NCBI GenBank assembly: GCA_030690545.1
Contig: JAUYGN010000110.1
Coordinates: 1 to 49,315 of the forward strand
Length of the DNA: 49,315 nt
Origin: Solirubrobacteraceae bacterium
Lineage (GTDB): Bacteria; Actinomycetota; Thermoleophilia; Solirubrobacterales; Solirubrobacteraceae
Reading direction: 5' to 3'
Shown: positions 24,305 through 32,378 of the stretch, piece after piece
Position numbering within the stretch: position 1 is the stretch's first letter
Layout of the letters: each line of letters starts with the position of its first letter
Position numbers and translations under genes: made by a program
The notes under the pieces: generated by a model
The model's database searches: none
What the model saw: the letters and a program-made list of their open reading frames with translations, nothing else
What the model was told of the DNA's origin: nothing

Positions 24305-25084
24305 TCAGCTTGCGCGAAACCGCGGCGCGCGACGCTCGGCGAGTGCTCGCGTGCCCTCGTTGAAGTCCTCGCTCGTCGCGCACAGCTCCTGTGCCGCGAC
24401 CTCCTGCTCGAGCGTCTGCGCGAGCGCGGGGCGCGCGGCGGCGTTGAGCACGCTCTTGGCGAGGCCGACCGCCAGCGGGGCGCAGGCGAGCAGCTCGCCG
24501 GCGAGCTGCGCCGTCGTCGCGTCGAGCTCGTCGGCCGGCGCGACGCGGTTGACGAGCCCGATCCGCTCGGCCTCGGTCCCGTCGATCAGCTTGGAGGCGA
24601 GGATCAGCTCCTTCGCGCGGCCGAGGCCGACGAGGGCCGGCAGCCGCGAGCAGCCGCCGACGTCGGGAATCAGCCCGATCCGCGTCTCGACGAGCCCGAG
24701 CACCGCGTCGGCCGCCATCACGCGCAGGTCGCAGGCCAGCGCGAGCTCCGCCGCGCCGCCGAGGCAGGCGCCGTGGATCTGCGCGATCGTCGGCTTGGCG
24801 ATCTCCTCGCAGAGGTTCCAGATCGCGAGGACCGAGGCGCGCCATTCGCGCAGGCGGGCCGGATCGGCGGCGAGCGCGCCGAGGTCGGCGGTGTCCATGC
24901 CGCTGGAGAACATCGGGCCCGCGCCGCGCAGCACGACGATCCGCACGGACGGCGTCGCGGCGGCCTCGCGCAGGGCGTCGCCGAGCTGCTGCACGACGGC
25001 CGTGCTGAGCGCGTTGCGCTTCTGGGGGCGGTCGAGGACGATGTGGCGGACCGCGTCGCGGTCCTCGACGAGGACGAGGCTCAT
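24305..25084 (-). CDS. Enoyl-CoA hydratase/isomerase family protein
   Basis: A 259-residue crotonase-fold enzyme, probably hydrating an enoyl-CoA or acting on a related thioester. HIVLDRPQKRNALS (14-27), the oxyanion-hole segment IHGACLGGAAELALACDLRV and ETRIGLIPDVGGCSRLPALVG are present, so both backbone oxyanion positions and the second catalytic Glu region are kept. The first Glu position is replaced by Ala or is shifted (GGAAEL), which fits the E of AAEL. The ATG at 25084 is 22 bp from the divergent amidase. Substrate unknown; a link to the ethylmalonyl-CoA genes is only possible. Confidence 0.9.
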   Translation of the reverse strand: MSLVLVEDRDAVRHIVLDRPQKRNALSTAVVQQLGDALREAAATPSVRIVVLRGAGPMFSSGMDTADLGALAADPARLREWRASVLAIWNLCEEIAKPTIAQIHGACLGGAAELALACDLRVMAADAVLGLVETRIGLIPDVGGCSRLPALVGLGRAKELILASKLIDGTEAERIGLVNRVAPADELDATTAQLAGELLACAPLAVGLAKSVLNAAARPALAQTLEQEVAAQELCATSEDFNEGTRALAERRAPRFRAS

Positions 25085-25106
25085 GGCGACTACTCTAGGC
25101 GGGCAG

Positions 25107-26504
25107 ATGGGCTCCCCGACCGCCACCGAGCGCCGCGAGCTGGCCTTCGCCGGGGTCGCCCGCCAGGCCGAGCTCGTGCGCAGCGGCGAGGTCACGCCGC
25201 GCGAGCTCGTCGAGACGGCGCTCGAGCGGATCGCGCAGCTCGACCCGCAGCTGAACGCCTTCCGCGTCGTGTTCGCCGAGCGCGCCCTGCAGGAGGCCGA
25301 CGAGGCCGGTCGTGCTGCTGTCGGCGGCGCCGGCGCTCGCGGCGAGCGGCCGCTGCTGGGGGTGCCGATCGCCGTCAAGGACGACACGCCCGTCGCCGGC
25401 GAGCCGCGCGTGCTCGGCTCCCACGCGCACGGCGATCCCGAGCCGGCCGACGCGGAGTTCGTGCGGATGCTGCGCGAGGCGGGGGCGATCGTGATCGGCA
25501 TCAACCGCACGCCCGAGCTGTGCGCGTGGCCGTTCATCGAGACCGTGCACGGCGGGATCACCCGCAACCCGTGGGACCTTCAGCGCACGTCGGGCGGTTC
25601 CAGCGGCGGCGCGGCGACCGCCGTCGCGGCGGCGCTCGTGCCCGGCGCGACGGCCTCCGACGGCGCCGGGTCGATCCGCATCCCGGCCGCCTGCTGCGGG
25701 CTGTTCGGGATGAAGGTCTCGCGCGGGCGCGTGCCGAGCGCACCCTACGAGGAGCCCTTCAACGGACTGTCGGTGTACGGCTTTCTCACGCGCGGCGTCG
25801 CGGACGCCGCACTGCTCTACGAGGTCGTGACCGGCGAGCCGTACGTCGCGGCCGCGGCGCAGGACCCGCCGCGCCTGAAGATCGCGCTGTCGACGCGGAT
25901 CCCGCCGGGCAGCTCGGCGCGGCTGCACGGCGACTGGCGTGCCGCGGCGGAGGCGACGGCGCAGCTGCTCGGATCGCTCGGGCACGAGGTCTGCGAGCGC
26001 GAGCCGGCGATCGGCCCGGTCGGGCTGAACACCCTCGCGCGCTATCTCGGCGGGATCGCCGAGGAGGCGCGGACGGTCGCGCATCCGGAGCGGCTCGAGC
26101 GTCGCACGCGGCGGCTGGCGCGGCTCGGCGTCGCCGCGCGGCGAGCCTCCGAGCGCGCGCGACGCCGCGAGCGCGCCGATGCCGCGCGCGTGAACGCGAT
26201 CTTCGACGAGGTCGACGTCGTGCTCGGCCCGACGCTCGCGCGCCCGGCGCTGCCGGTCGGGCAGTACGAGGGCCGCGGCGCGGCGTACACGCTCAACGGG
26301 GCGCTGCGCTGGGTGCCGTTCAACGGCGTCTGGAACCACCTCGGCAACCCGTCCTGCGCCGTGCCGGCGGGCTTCGACGCGGCCGGCCTGCCGCTGTCGG
26401 TGCAGCTCGTCGGTCGCCCCGACGGCGAGCAGACGCTGTTCTCGCTGGCGCACGAGCTCGAGGTCGCGCGGCCGTGGGCCGACGCGCGCCCGCCGGTCTC
26501 CTGA
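25107..26504 (+). CDS. Amidase signature family hydrolase
   Basis: A 465-residue amidase. The Ser-cisSer-Lys triad is visible as the Lys in [13 protein letters not shown], and the Ser pair in [18 protein letters not shown] followed by [19 protein letters not shown]. The C-terminal half includes an Arg-rich helix ([19 protein letters not shown]) and [18 protein letters not shown], typical of fatty-acid or general amidases. GatA function is unlikely because there is no gatC/gatB nearby. ATG 25107 gives the expected N-terminal helix; the longer open frame is non-coding. The inositol-phosphatase gene follows 2 bases after the stop. Confidence 0.92.
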   Translation: MGSPTATERRELAFAGVARQAELVRSGEVTPRELVETALERIAQLDPQLNAFRVVFAERALQEADEAGRAAVGGAGARGERPLLGVPIAVKDDTPVAGEPRVLGSHAHGDPEPADAEFVRMLREAGAIVIGINRTPELCAWPFIETVHGGITRNPWDLQRTSGGSSGGAATAVAAALVPGATASDGAGSIRIPAACCGLFGMKVSRGRVPSAPYEEPFNGLSVYGFLTRGVADAALLYEVVTGEPYVAAAAQDPPRLKIALSTRIPPGSSARLHGDWRAAAEATAQLLGSLGHEVCEREPAIGPVGLNTLARYLGGIAEEARTVAHPERLERRTRRLARLGVAARRASERARRRERADAARVNAIFDEVDVVLGPTLARPALPVGQYEGRGAAYTLNGALRWVPFNGVWNHLGNPSCAVPAGFDAAGLPLSVQLVGRPDGEQTLFSLAHELEVARPWADARPPVS

Positions 26505-26506
26505 GC

Positions 26507-27280
26507 GTGTCGGCGACCGAGCTGCTGGCGATCGCCGAGCAGGCCGCGCGCGCGGCGGGCGCGCTGCTGCGCGAGCGCTTCGAGGCCGGCGGGGAGCAGG
26601 CGACCGGCGCGAAGTCGACGCCGACCGACCTCGTCTCCGAGGCCGACCTGGCCGCCGAGCGGGCGATCCGCGAGATCATCGCCTCGAGGAGACCGGACGA
26701 CGCGATCCTGGGGGAGGAGGGCGGCGAGACCCAGCAGGGCTCCGGCCTGCGCTGGATCGTCGACCCGCTCGACGGCACCGTGAACTTCCTCTTCGGCGTG
26801 CCGCAGTGGTGCGTCAGCGTGGCCGTGCACGACGACGACGGAGGTGTCGCCGGCGTCGTCTACGACCCGCTGCGCGCCGAGCTCTTCGCAGGCGTGCGCG
26901 GTGGCGTGCCGACGTGCAACGGCGTCGCGCTGCGCGCGTCGCGGCAGACCGAGCTCGCGACCGCGCTGATCGCGACCGGCTTCGCCTACGACGCCGGCGT
27001 GCGGGCGCGGCAGGCGGCGGTCGTCGGCCGGCTGCTGCCGCGCGTGCGCGACGTGCGCCGGATGGGCAGCGCGGCGCTCGACGCCGCCTGGACGGCGGCC
27101 GGGCGCTACGACGCCTTCTACGAGCGCGGGGTGCAGATCTGGGACACGGCGGCGGGCGAGGTGCTCTGCCTCGCGGCCGGGCTCGAGCTGCGCCCGCTGG
27201 AGGCCGAGGGCGACCTGCCGGCGGGCATCGTGGTGGCTCCGGCGGGGCTGATCGACGAGCTCGCCGGCCTCGTCGCGTAG
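26507..27280 (+). CDS. Inositol monophosphatase family phosphatase
   Basis: A 257-residue Mg2+-dependent phosphatase of the IMPase/CysQ/HisN group. Metal motifs are LGEEGG (with Glu), WIVDPLDGTVNFLFGVP (the DPLDGTxNF signature) and VQIWDTAAGEVLCLAAG near the C-terminus. It starts at GTG 26507 two bases past the amidase stop, so they are co-transcribed. It could dephosphorylate inositol-1-phosphate, histidinol phosphate or PAP; the sequence does not decide. A tRNA-Leu gene converges on its 3' end. Confidence 0.92.
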   Translation: MSATELLAIAEQAARAAGALLRERFEAGGEQATGAKSTPTDLVSEADLAAERAIREIIASRRPDDAILGEEGGETQQGSGLRWIVDPLDGTVNFLFGVPQWCVSVAVHDDDGGVAGVVYDPLRAELFAGVRGGVPTCNGVALRASRQTELATALIATGFAYDAGVRARQAAVVGRLLPRVRDVRRMGSAALDAAWTAAGRYDAFYERGVQIWDTAAGEVLCLAAGLELRPLEAEGDLPAGIVVAPAGLIDELAGLVA

Positions 27281-27295
27281 CGGACGCCGCTCCAG

Positions 27296-27379
27296 TACCC
27301 GGGGTGGGATTCGAACCCACAATCCCTCACGGGCAATCGGTTTTGAGCCGATCCTGTATTCCAGTTCCAGCACCCGGGC
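27296..27379 (-). tRNA. tRNA-Leu (CAA)
   Basis: Cloverleaf of 84 nt: acceptor GCCCGGG (27379-27373) pairs with CCCGGGT; anticodon stem ATCGG/CCGAT with loop CTCAAAA, giving anticodon CAA. A long variable arm and T arm GTGGG-TTCGAAT-CCCAC identify a class II leucine tRNA; discriminator A. No CCA is encoded. Confidence 0.96.
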
Positions 27380-27388
27380 GAGGTGGCG

Positions 27389-27394
27389 ATTGTA
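27389..27394 (-). promoter_or_regulatory. Candidate -10 box for tRNA-Leu (CAA)
   Basis: TACAAT on the minus strand, nine bases before the tRNA. A TTGCGT-like -35 lies 19 bases upstream (27419-27414). The divergent tRNA-Leu also has TACAAT, which supports both. Confidence 0.4.
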
Positions 27395-27500
27395 GGCTCA
27401 GCTCGCGCACACGACGCAAGTCCGGCAGCCTCTGGCGCTTGCGGGTGAGCTCGGGCGCTGCACCGCTGGGCAACGCTGTCGTCGGCCAGCGCGGCCGACA

Positions 27501-27506
27501 TACAAT
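27501..27506 (+). promoter_or_regulatory. Candidate -10 box for tRNA-Leu (UAG)
   Basis: TACAAT lies 24 bases upstream of the tRNA in the 151-base divergent gap (27380-27530). No good -35 is seen. Confidence 0.4.
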
Positions 27507-27530
27507 CGGGCGGGCTGCCAGAAGACGCGC

Positions 27531-27612
27531 GCGGGCGTGGTGGAATTGGTAGACACGCCGGCTTTAGGTGCCGGTGGCGCAAGCCTTGGGGGTTCAAGTC
27601 CCTCCGCCCGCA
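27531..27612 (+). tRNA. tRNA-Leu (UAG)
   Basis: 82-nt class II cloverleaf: acceptor GCGGGCG with CGCCCGC, anticodon stem CCGGC/GCCGG and loop TTTAGGT giving anticodon TAG, long variable arm, T loop TTCAAGT, discriminator A. CCA is not encoded. Confidence 0.97.
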
Positions 27613-27635
27613 CTTTCTGACGACAGCGCGTGGCG

Positions 27636-27672
27636 GTGCGCCTTTCAACCGCTGAGCAGTTGAAAGGCGCAC
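27636..27672. terminator. Perfect 14-bp palindromic hairpin
   Basis: GTGCGCCTTTCAAC (27636-27649) is the exact reverse complement of 27659-27672, with a 9-base loop. It lies between tRNA-Leu (UAG) and the convergent VOC gene, so a bidirectional terminator is the simplest reading. There is no T-run. A REP-type repeat is an alternative. Confidence 0.55.
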
Positions 27673-27704
27673 GGCAAGCGTCGCGGGCCGCTCGCGCGCG
27701 ACGC

Positions 27705-28586
27705 TCAGCCGGCGATGAACGCGACCGCGGTCGCCCACGGATCGCGCACCATGAAGCCGCCCTCGTGGTCCTGCGGATCCAGGCCGGCGGCGGCCACGCG
27801 CTCGCGGACCGCCGCGACCTGCTCGAGCGACGCGAGCACGACCGTCCACTCGCGCAGCCCCGCGGTGCCCGGCGGCCGCGGCTTGACGTCGCGCCCGAGC
27901 CAGACGTTGAAGCCGAGGTGGTGGTGGTAGCCGCCGGCCGAGACGAACGCGGCGCTGCCGACGTTCACCATCACCTCGAATCCGAGCACGTCGCGGTAGA
28001 AGGCGAGAGCCCGCTCGACGTCGCCGACGTGCAGGTGCACGTGGCCCATGACGAGCCCGGCCCCGGCATGCGCGCGTGGCTGCTCGCCGTCGGCCTCGAG
28101 CATCAGGTCGTCGATGTCGAGCGCGATCGTGAACATCTCGACGCGCTCGCCGGCCGTGCGCGGCGCCGGCCACTGCTCGCGCGGGCGGTCGGCGTACAGC
28201 TCGATCCCGTTGTCGTCGGGATCGCGCAGGTAGATCGCCTCGGAGACGCCGTGGTCGGATGCGCCCTCGATCCGCGTGTGCGCCGTCGCCAGGCGCCGGA
28301 CCGCGCGGGCGAGCTCCCGGCGCGTGGGGAACAGCAGCGCGAAGTGGTAGAGGCCCGCGTGCCGGCCGCCGGGCGCGGCGCCCGTCTCCTGCGCGAGGAC
28401 GAGCAGATCCTCGCCGCCCGCGCCCATCGTCGCGACCTCGCCGTCGCGGTCGTGCAGCTGCAGGCCCAGCGCGCGCTCGTAGAACGCGATCGAGCCGTCG
28501 AGCGTCGAGACCGTCAGGTGGACGGGGCCGAGGCGCAGCGAGTCGGGCAGCTGCGGCACGGGGATCGAGTCGGCTGCGGTGCTCAT
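27705..28586 (-). CDS. Two-domain VOC family dioxygenase-like protein
   Basis: A 293-residue protein with two vicinal-oxygen-chelate domains: residues 15-150 (LGPVHLTVSTLDGSIAFYER, LRDPDDNGIELYADRP) and 175-290 (MGHVHLHVGDVERALAFYRD, then GFNVWLG). Metal ligands fit His in GPVHL, His in YHFALLF and Glu in GIELYAD of the first domain. It resembles YfiE/CatE-type catechol-2,3-dioxygenases, but no aromatic-degradation genes are nearby, so the substrate is unknown. ATG 28586 has the normal N-terminus before the first domain. Confidence 0.9.
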   Translation of the reverse strand: MSTAADSIPVPQLPDSLRLGPVHLTVSTLDGSIAFYERALGLQLHDRDGEVATMGAGGEDLLVLAQETGAAPGGRHAGLYHFALLFPTRRELARAVRRLATAHTRIEGASDHGVSEAIYLRDPDDNGIELYADRPREQWPAPRTAGERVEMFTIALDIDDLMLEADGEQPRAHAGAGLVMGHVHLHVGDVERALAFYRDVLGFEVMVNVGSAAFVSAGGYHHHLGFNVWLGRDVKPRPPGTAGLREWTVVLASLEQVAAVRERVAAAGLDPQDHEGGFMVRDPWATAVAFIAG

Positions 28587-28654
28587 CGGCCGATTCTAGG
28601 AGCGCTCTACTGAGCTGAGGCGGGGCCCGGTTCCCGGTACCCTGGAGAGCGCTT

Positions 28655-28727
28655 GGGGCACTAGCTCAACTGGCTGAGCGCCGGTCTCCAAAACCGGAGG
28701 TTGCAGGTTCGAGTCCTGCGTGCCCCG
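28655..28727 (+). tRNA. tRNA-Trp (CCA)
   Basis: 73-nt cloverleaf: acceptor GGGGCAC with GTGCCCC, anticodon stem CCGGT/ACCGG, loop CTCCAAA giving anticodon CCA, T arm GCAGG-TTCGAGT-CCTGC, discriminator G as expected for tryptophan. TACCCT at 28638-28643 may be its -10 box. The next gene's frame opens inside the acceptor 3' strand. Confidence 0.97.
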
Positions 28728-28782
28728 TCGCCGCGGGAAAGGGCGGCTCGTTGGCGTATCCGTCCGCACCGACGACGAACAT

Positions 28783-29526
28783 GTGTTCGTGTCGTACGGC
28801 GAGACGCACCACATCCTCGTTCGCAAGCTCGTCGCGCGCGGGCACTCTGACCGCGAGGTCGCCGCGATCAGCGGCGTCTCGCCGAATACCGTCGGGCGTT
28901 GGCGGCGGTCCTGGCCTGCGATCCGTGTCGAATGGCAGCCAGCGCACGAGCCGTCGTACACGTATCTGCTCGGGCTGTATCTGGGCGACGGGTGCCTCTC
29001 GGTCACTCGCGGCCGTGTCGTGCTGCGCGTCGCGCTCGACCTGCGCTACCCGCGGATCGTCGACGACTGCTGGACCGCGATGGTGCTCTCCCGGCCGAAC
29101 TCTCGCCCGAGCCTCGTGCCGTGTTCGGGGTCCGAGGCTGTGCACGTCCAGGCCTGCGGCAAGCTCTGGCTGCACGCCTTCCCACAGCACGGGCCGGGCC
29201 GCAAGCACGAGCGCAAGATCGCGCTGGAGCCGTGGCAGCAGGAGATCGTCGCGCGACATCCCGGGGAGTTCGTCCGCGGCCTGATCCACTCCGACGGCTG
29301 TCGCACGATCAATCGCTTCCGGACGACGCTGCCGAGCGGTCGGGTGGCCGAGTACGCCTACGCGCGCTACTTCTTCTCGAACCTCTCGGCCGACATTCGC
29401 GGTCTGTTCTGCGCGACGTGCGATGCCCTCGGCGTGCGCTGGACGCTCTCCAACCCGCGCAACGTCTCCGTCTCGCAGCGCAGCAGCGTCGCGACCCTCG
29501 ACGGTCTCGGGTGCGCGAAGGGCTGA
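28783..29526 (+). CDS. HTH + LAGLIDADG-like protein downstream of tRNA-Trp
   Basis: About 247 residues from GTG 28783; the frame is open back to GTG 28720, inside the tRNA-Trp acceptor stem. Domain 1 is a homeodomain-like helix-turn-helix: VRKLVARGHSDREVAAISGV then SPNTVGRWRRSW. Next come two LAGLIDADG-like motifs, YLLGLYLGDGCLS and FVRGLIHSDGCR, each with the acidic residue that binds metal in homing endonucleases. The end has FFSNLSADIRGLFCATCDAL. Similar free-standing genes recur next to tRNAs in actinobacteria (from memory). Homing nuclease, RNA-binding factor or regulator are all possible. The start is uncertain: no clear ribosome binding site. Confidence 0.82.
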   Translation: MFVSYGETHHILVRKLVARGHSDREVAAISGVSPNTVGRWRRSWPAIRVEWQPAHEPSYTYLLGLYLGDGCLSVTRGRVVLRVALDLRYPRIVDDCWTAMVLSRPNSRPSLVPCSGSEAVHVQACGKLWLHAFPQHGPGRKHERKIALEPWQQEIVARHPGEFVRGLIHSDGCRTINRFRTTLPSGRVAEYAYARYFFSNLSADIRGLFCATCDALGVRWTLSNPRNVSVSQRSSVATLDGLGCAKG

Positions 29527-29532
29527 GCGCGC

Positions 29533-30402
29533 TCAGCCCTTGCCGCGGTACAGCCGCACCGTCAGCGGCGCGAAGACCGCCGTCATCACGGCCGCCTCGC
29601 CGAGCACGAGGCCGATGTCGCCGGCCGAGCTGTCGCCCCCCATCAGGCCGCGCGTGGCGGTGATCAGGTGGGAGACCGGGTTGGCGTTGACGAACGCCTC
29701 CAGCGCGGACGGCAGCGTGCTGGGCTCGACGAAGGCGTTGCTCAGGAAGATCAGCGGGAAGAGCACCATGAAGCCCGTGTTCATGACGGCGCTCGGCGTG
29801 CGCATCAGCAGCCCGACGGTCGTGAACGTCCACGACAGGCTGAAGGCGAAGCCGACGACGAGCACCATCGCGAGCAGCACGCCGCCGATTCCGCCGCTTG
29901 CGTCGAAGCCCATCACGAGGCCGAGCAGCACGACGACGGTGGCCGCGATCGCGAAGCGCGCGGTGTCGCCGAGCACCGCGCCGACGAGCGGCGCCGGGCG
30001 CCAGATCGGCAGCGAGCGGAAGCGGTCGACGACGCCCTTCGTCATGTCGGTGTTCAGGGCGACGCCCGAGTACACGGCGGTGAACAGCACCGACTGCACG
30101 AGGATGGCGGGCAGGATGTACTGCAGGTACTCGCCCGTCGAGCCCGAGACGGCGCCGCCGAAGAGGTACGTGAACATCAGCAGGAACAGGACCGGCGTGA
30201 TCGTCACGTCGAGCAGCTGCTCGGGAACGTGCCTGATCTTCCGCATGCCGCGCCAGCCGAACGTGATCGCGGCGGACAGCGGCCCGGGACGCGGCGGCCG
30301 CGTCGCCGAGGACAGCGCGGCGTTCAGCGCCTGGCTGGTGGACGACGGCCGCGCGGACTCCGGGGAGGTCGATGCGGCGGGGGAGCTCTGGGTGGTGCTC
30401 AT
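29533..30402 (-). CDS. ABC-2 type exporter permease (DrrB-like)
   Basis: A 289-residue membrane protein of the ABC2 family. After a Ser/Pro-rich N-terminus (1-45) come six hydrophobic segments, including [38 protein letters not shown] and [20 protein letters not shown]. The segment [20 protein letters not shown] is typical of daunorubicin-type permeases. Its ATG overlaps the stop of the ATPase gene, forming a DrrAB-type exporter for hydrophobic drugs or lipids. Substrate unknown. Confidence 0.92.
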   Translation of the reverse strand: MSTTQSSPAASTSPESARPSSTSQALNAALSSATRPPRPGPLSAAITFGWRGMRKIRHVPEQLLDVTITPVLFLLMFTYLFGGAVSGSTGEYLQYILPAILVQSVLFTAVYSGVALNTDMTKGVVDRFRSLPIWRPAPLVGAVLGDTARFAIAATVVVLLGLVMGFDASGGIGGVLLAMVLVVGFAFSLSWTFTTVGLLMRTPSAVMNTGFMVLFPLIFLSNAFVEPSTLPSALEAFVNANPVSHLITATRGLMGGDSSAGDIGLVLGEAAVMTAVFAPLTVRLYRGKG

Positions 30403-31373
30403 GCGGCGACCTCCACGTCGGTCTCGGCGTCTTCGGCGGGATGTCCGGTCAGGGCGAGGAAGACCTCGTCGAGGCTTGGCTGCGAGAGCGAGAAGCCGGC
30501 GAGCCCGAGGTCGGCGCGCGACAGCTCGGCGACCGCCTCGGCAGCCCGCTCGGCATCCTCGATGCGGATCGACAGCGCCGCGGGATCGGCCTCGAGCTGG
30601 GGCTCGGCGTCGAGCGTGCCGGCCAGCAGGCGGGCGGCGTCGTCGCGACGCTCGGGATCGAGCAGGCGCACGTGCAGGGCGCCCTGACCGACCGATGCCT
30701 TCAGCTGGGCCGGCGTGCCCTCGGCGATGACCTTGCCGCTGTCGATCACCGCGATCCGGTCGGCGAGCTGGTCGGCCTCGTCGAGGTACTGCGTGCACAG
30801 CAGCACGGTCGTTCCGAGCCCGACGAGCGCGCGGATGATGTCCCACACCTGGTTGCGCGAGCGCGGGTCCAGGCCGGTCGTCGGCTCGTCGAGGAACATC
30901 AGCTCGGGCGTCACGACGATGCTGGCCGCGAGGTCGAGCCGCCGGCGCATGCCGCCCGAGTAGTTCTTGACGAGGCGTCCGGCGGCGTCCTGGAGTCCGA
31001 ACGCGACGAGCAGCTCGTCGGCGCGCACGCGCGCCTGCTTGGTCGCGAAGCCGAGCAGGCGGCCCAGCAGGATGAGGTTCTCGCGGCCGGTCAGGTCGTC
31101 GTCGACGGAGGCGAGCTGACCGGTCAGGCTGACGAGCCCGCGGACGTCGTCCGCCTCCGACACGATGTCGTGGCCGAGCACGCGCGCGCTGCCGCCGTCG
31201 GGCCGCAGCAGCGTCGCGAGCATGCGGATCGTCGTGGTCTTGCCGGCGCCGTTGGGTCCGAGCACGCCGTACACGACGCCGCGCGCGACTTCGAGGTCGA
31301 CGCCGTCGACCGCGCGGGTGTCACCGAAGGTCTTTACGAGGCCGTTGGCCTCGATCGCAAGGGGGGAGGTCAT
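30399..31373 (-). CDS. ABC exporter ATPase (DrrA-like)
   Basis: A 324-residue ATPase: Walker [10 protein letters not shown] (about 40-48), Q-loop [10 protein letters not shown], signature [13 protein letters not shown], Walker [14 protein letters not shown] and switch region. The C-terminal 90 residues form the DUF4162-like tail ([27 protein letters not shown]) found in DrrA. The coupled permease lies downstream. No resistance or biosynthesis genes adjoin, so its substrate is open. Confidence 0.95.
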   Translation of the reverse strand: MTSPLAIEANGLVKTFGDTRAVDGVDLEVARGVVYGVLGPNGAGKTTTIRMLATLLRPDGGSARVLGHDIVSEADDVRGLVSLTGQLASVDDDLTGRENLILLGRLLGFATKQARVRADELLVAFGLQDAAGRLVKNYSGGMRRRLDLAASIVVTPELMFLDEPTTGLDPRSRNQVWDIIRALVGLGTTVLLCTQYLDEADQLADRIAVIDSGKVIAEGTPAQLKASVGQGALHVRLLDPERRDDAARLLAGTLDAEPQLEADPAALSIRIEDAERAAEAVAELSRADLGLAGFSLSQPSLDEVFLALTGHPAEDAETDVEVAA

Positions 31374-31532
31374 GCCGGCTCAGACGTTCGCCGTGTCCGA
31401 AACTCATCGCGGCATTTCGCAAGATCGCTCATGAACCGCAGGGTAGCCCGCCGCGCGTCGCTGCTCGTGAAGGATTCGAACCGTCGATCAGGCGCCGCGC
31501 CGGACGGGCGGATCGAAGAACGCGCCCGCGCC

Positions 31533-32027
31533 TCAGCGGCGCTTGCGCAACGCGAAGGTGAGGTTGCAGTCCCCGACCTTGACCGAGGCGGTCAGGGCGG
31601 CGCGGCCGGTCCTGTCGAAGAGGACGAGCGCCCGGCCCGACTGGGCCCTGCCGTTGACGATGAACGTCGCGCTGCGCTGCTGGATGAGCCGCGTCTTGGT
31701 GGAGAAGAAGCCCACGGCGGGCCGCTTGGAGGTCCCGAGCCGACGGATCGGCAGCGATCCGCGCAGGCGAACCGCTTCGGTGCTGCCGCAGGAGGTCGCG
31801 TTCCGTGCGCCGACCGTGACCTGCAGACCGCTGATCCGCTTCGCGTCGCGAGAGACCGTCATCCGACCGCCCGCGGTGTACTCGAACCGGTCCTGGACCG
31901 TCCATGCCCCGGCTGCCGGGAGCTTGTACGCCGAGACCGACGACGAGGAGGCGGCGGTCGCCCCGAGACCCAGGGCGATCCCGGCGACGGCGATCGAGAT
32001 CGTGGTCAGAACGCGGCGACGAAGCAC
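31533..32027 (-). CDS. Secreted protein of unknown function
   Basis: A 164-residue exported protein. Residues 1-33 are a signal peptide (LTTISIAVAGIALGLGATAA) with a likely cleavage near SVSAYKL. The mature part is beta-rich with two Cys (TSCGSTEAV and VGDCNLTF) that could form a disulfide, ending in a basic FALRKRR. No enzyme motif. It lies between the exporter and the tRNA-Gly gene and is divergent from both tRNA and tmk. Its 159-base downstream gap holds a tRNA-like fragment. Confidence 0.75.
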   Translation of the reverse strand: MLRRRVLTTISIAVAGIALGLGATAASSSSVSAYKLPAAGAWTVQDRFEYTAGGRMTVSRDAKRISGLQVTVGARNATSCGSTEAVRLRGSLPIRRLGTSKRPAVGFFSTKTRLIQQRSATFIVNGRAQSGRALVLFDRTGRAALTASVKVGDCNLTFALRKRR

Positions 32028-32145
32028 GCCGGCAGTCTATACACCGTCGTGCGGTGCGTCGGCGCATGACCGATGCGAGCGGCGTCGATTCGGCTACTCG
32101 GCGCCCTTCGCGGGCAACGGGCGCGGTATCCTGCGCGCTGGGCGT

Positions 32146-32216
32146 GCGGGCGAAGTGTTGTGGCTGCACAGAAGCCTTCCAAGCTTCTAGGGCGGGTTCG
32201 ATTCCCGTCGCCCGCT
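32146..32216 (+). tRNA. tRNA-Gly (UCC)
   Basis: 71-nt cloverleaf: acceptor GCGGGCG with CGCCCGC, anticodon stem GAAGC/GCTTC, loop CTTCCAA giving anticodon TCC, T loop TTCGATT, discriminator T as usual for Gly. TATCCT at 32127-32132 may be its -10 box. Confidence 0.96.
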
Positions 32217-32226
32217 TCATCAGCCA

Positions 32227-32300
32227 CGGGGAGTGGCGCAGTCTGGTAGCGCACCCGGCTGGGGGCCGGGCGGTCGCAGGTTCAAATCCTGTCTCCCCGA
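32227..32300 (+). tRNA. tRNA-Pro (GGG)
   Basis: 74-nt cloverleaf: acceptor CGGGGAG with CTCCCCG, anticodon stem CCCGG/CCGGG, loop CTGGGGG giving anticodon GGG, T loop TTCAAAT, discriminator A. It is only ten bases after tRNA-Gly, so the two are co-transcribed. Confidence 0.97.
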
Positions 32301-32378
32301 CTACGAAACGATGTCGTATGAAGTAGGAAACGTGGGACATCTGCCTGCACAGAGACCGGCCAACCGGAGCGAATTCGA

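Noticed and set aside
27118-28173. 351-residue minus-strand frame across both tRNA-Leu genes
   Set aside because: Spans tRNA genes and contradicts the VOC gene frame.
28653-29526. Intron in tRNA-Trp
   Set aside because: The tRNA is complete and uninterrupted; the LAGLIDADG-like gene lies downstream, not within it.
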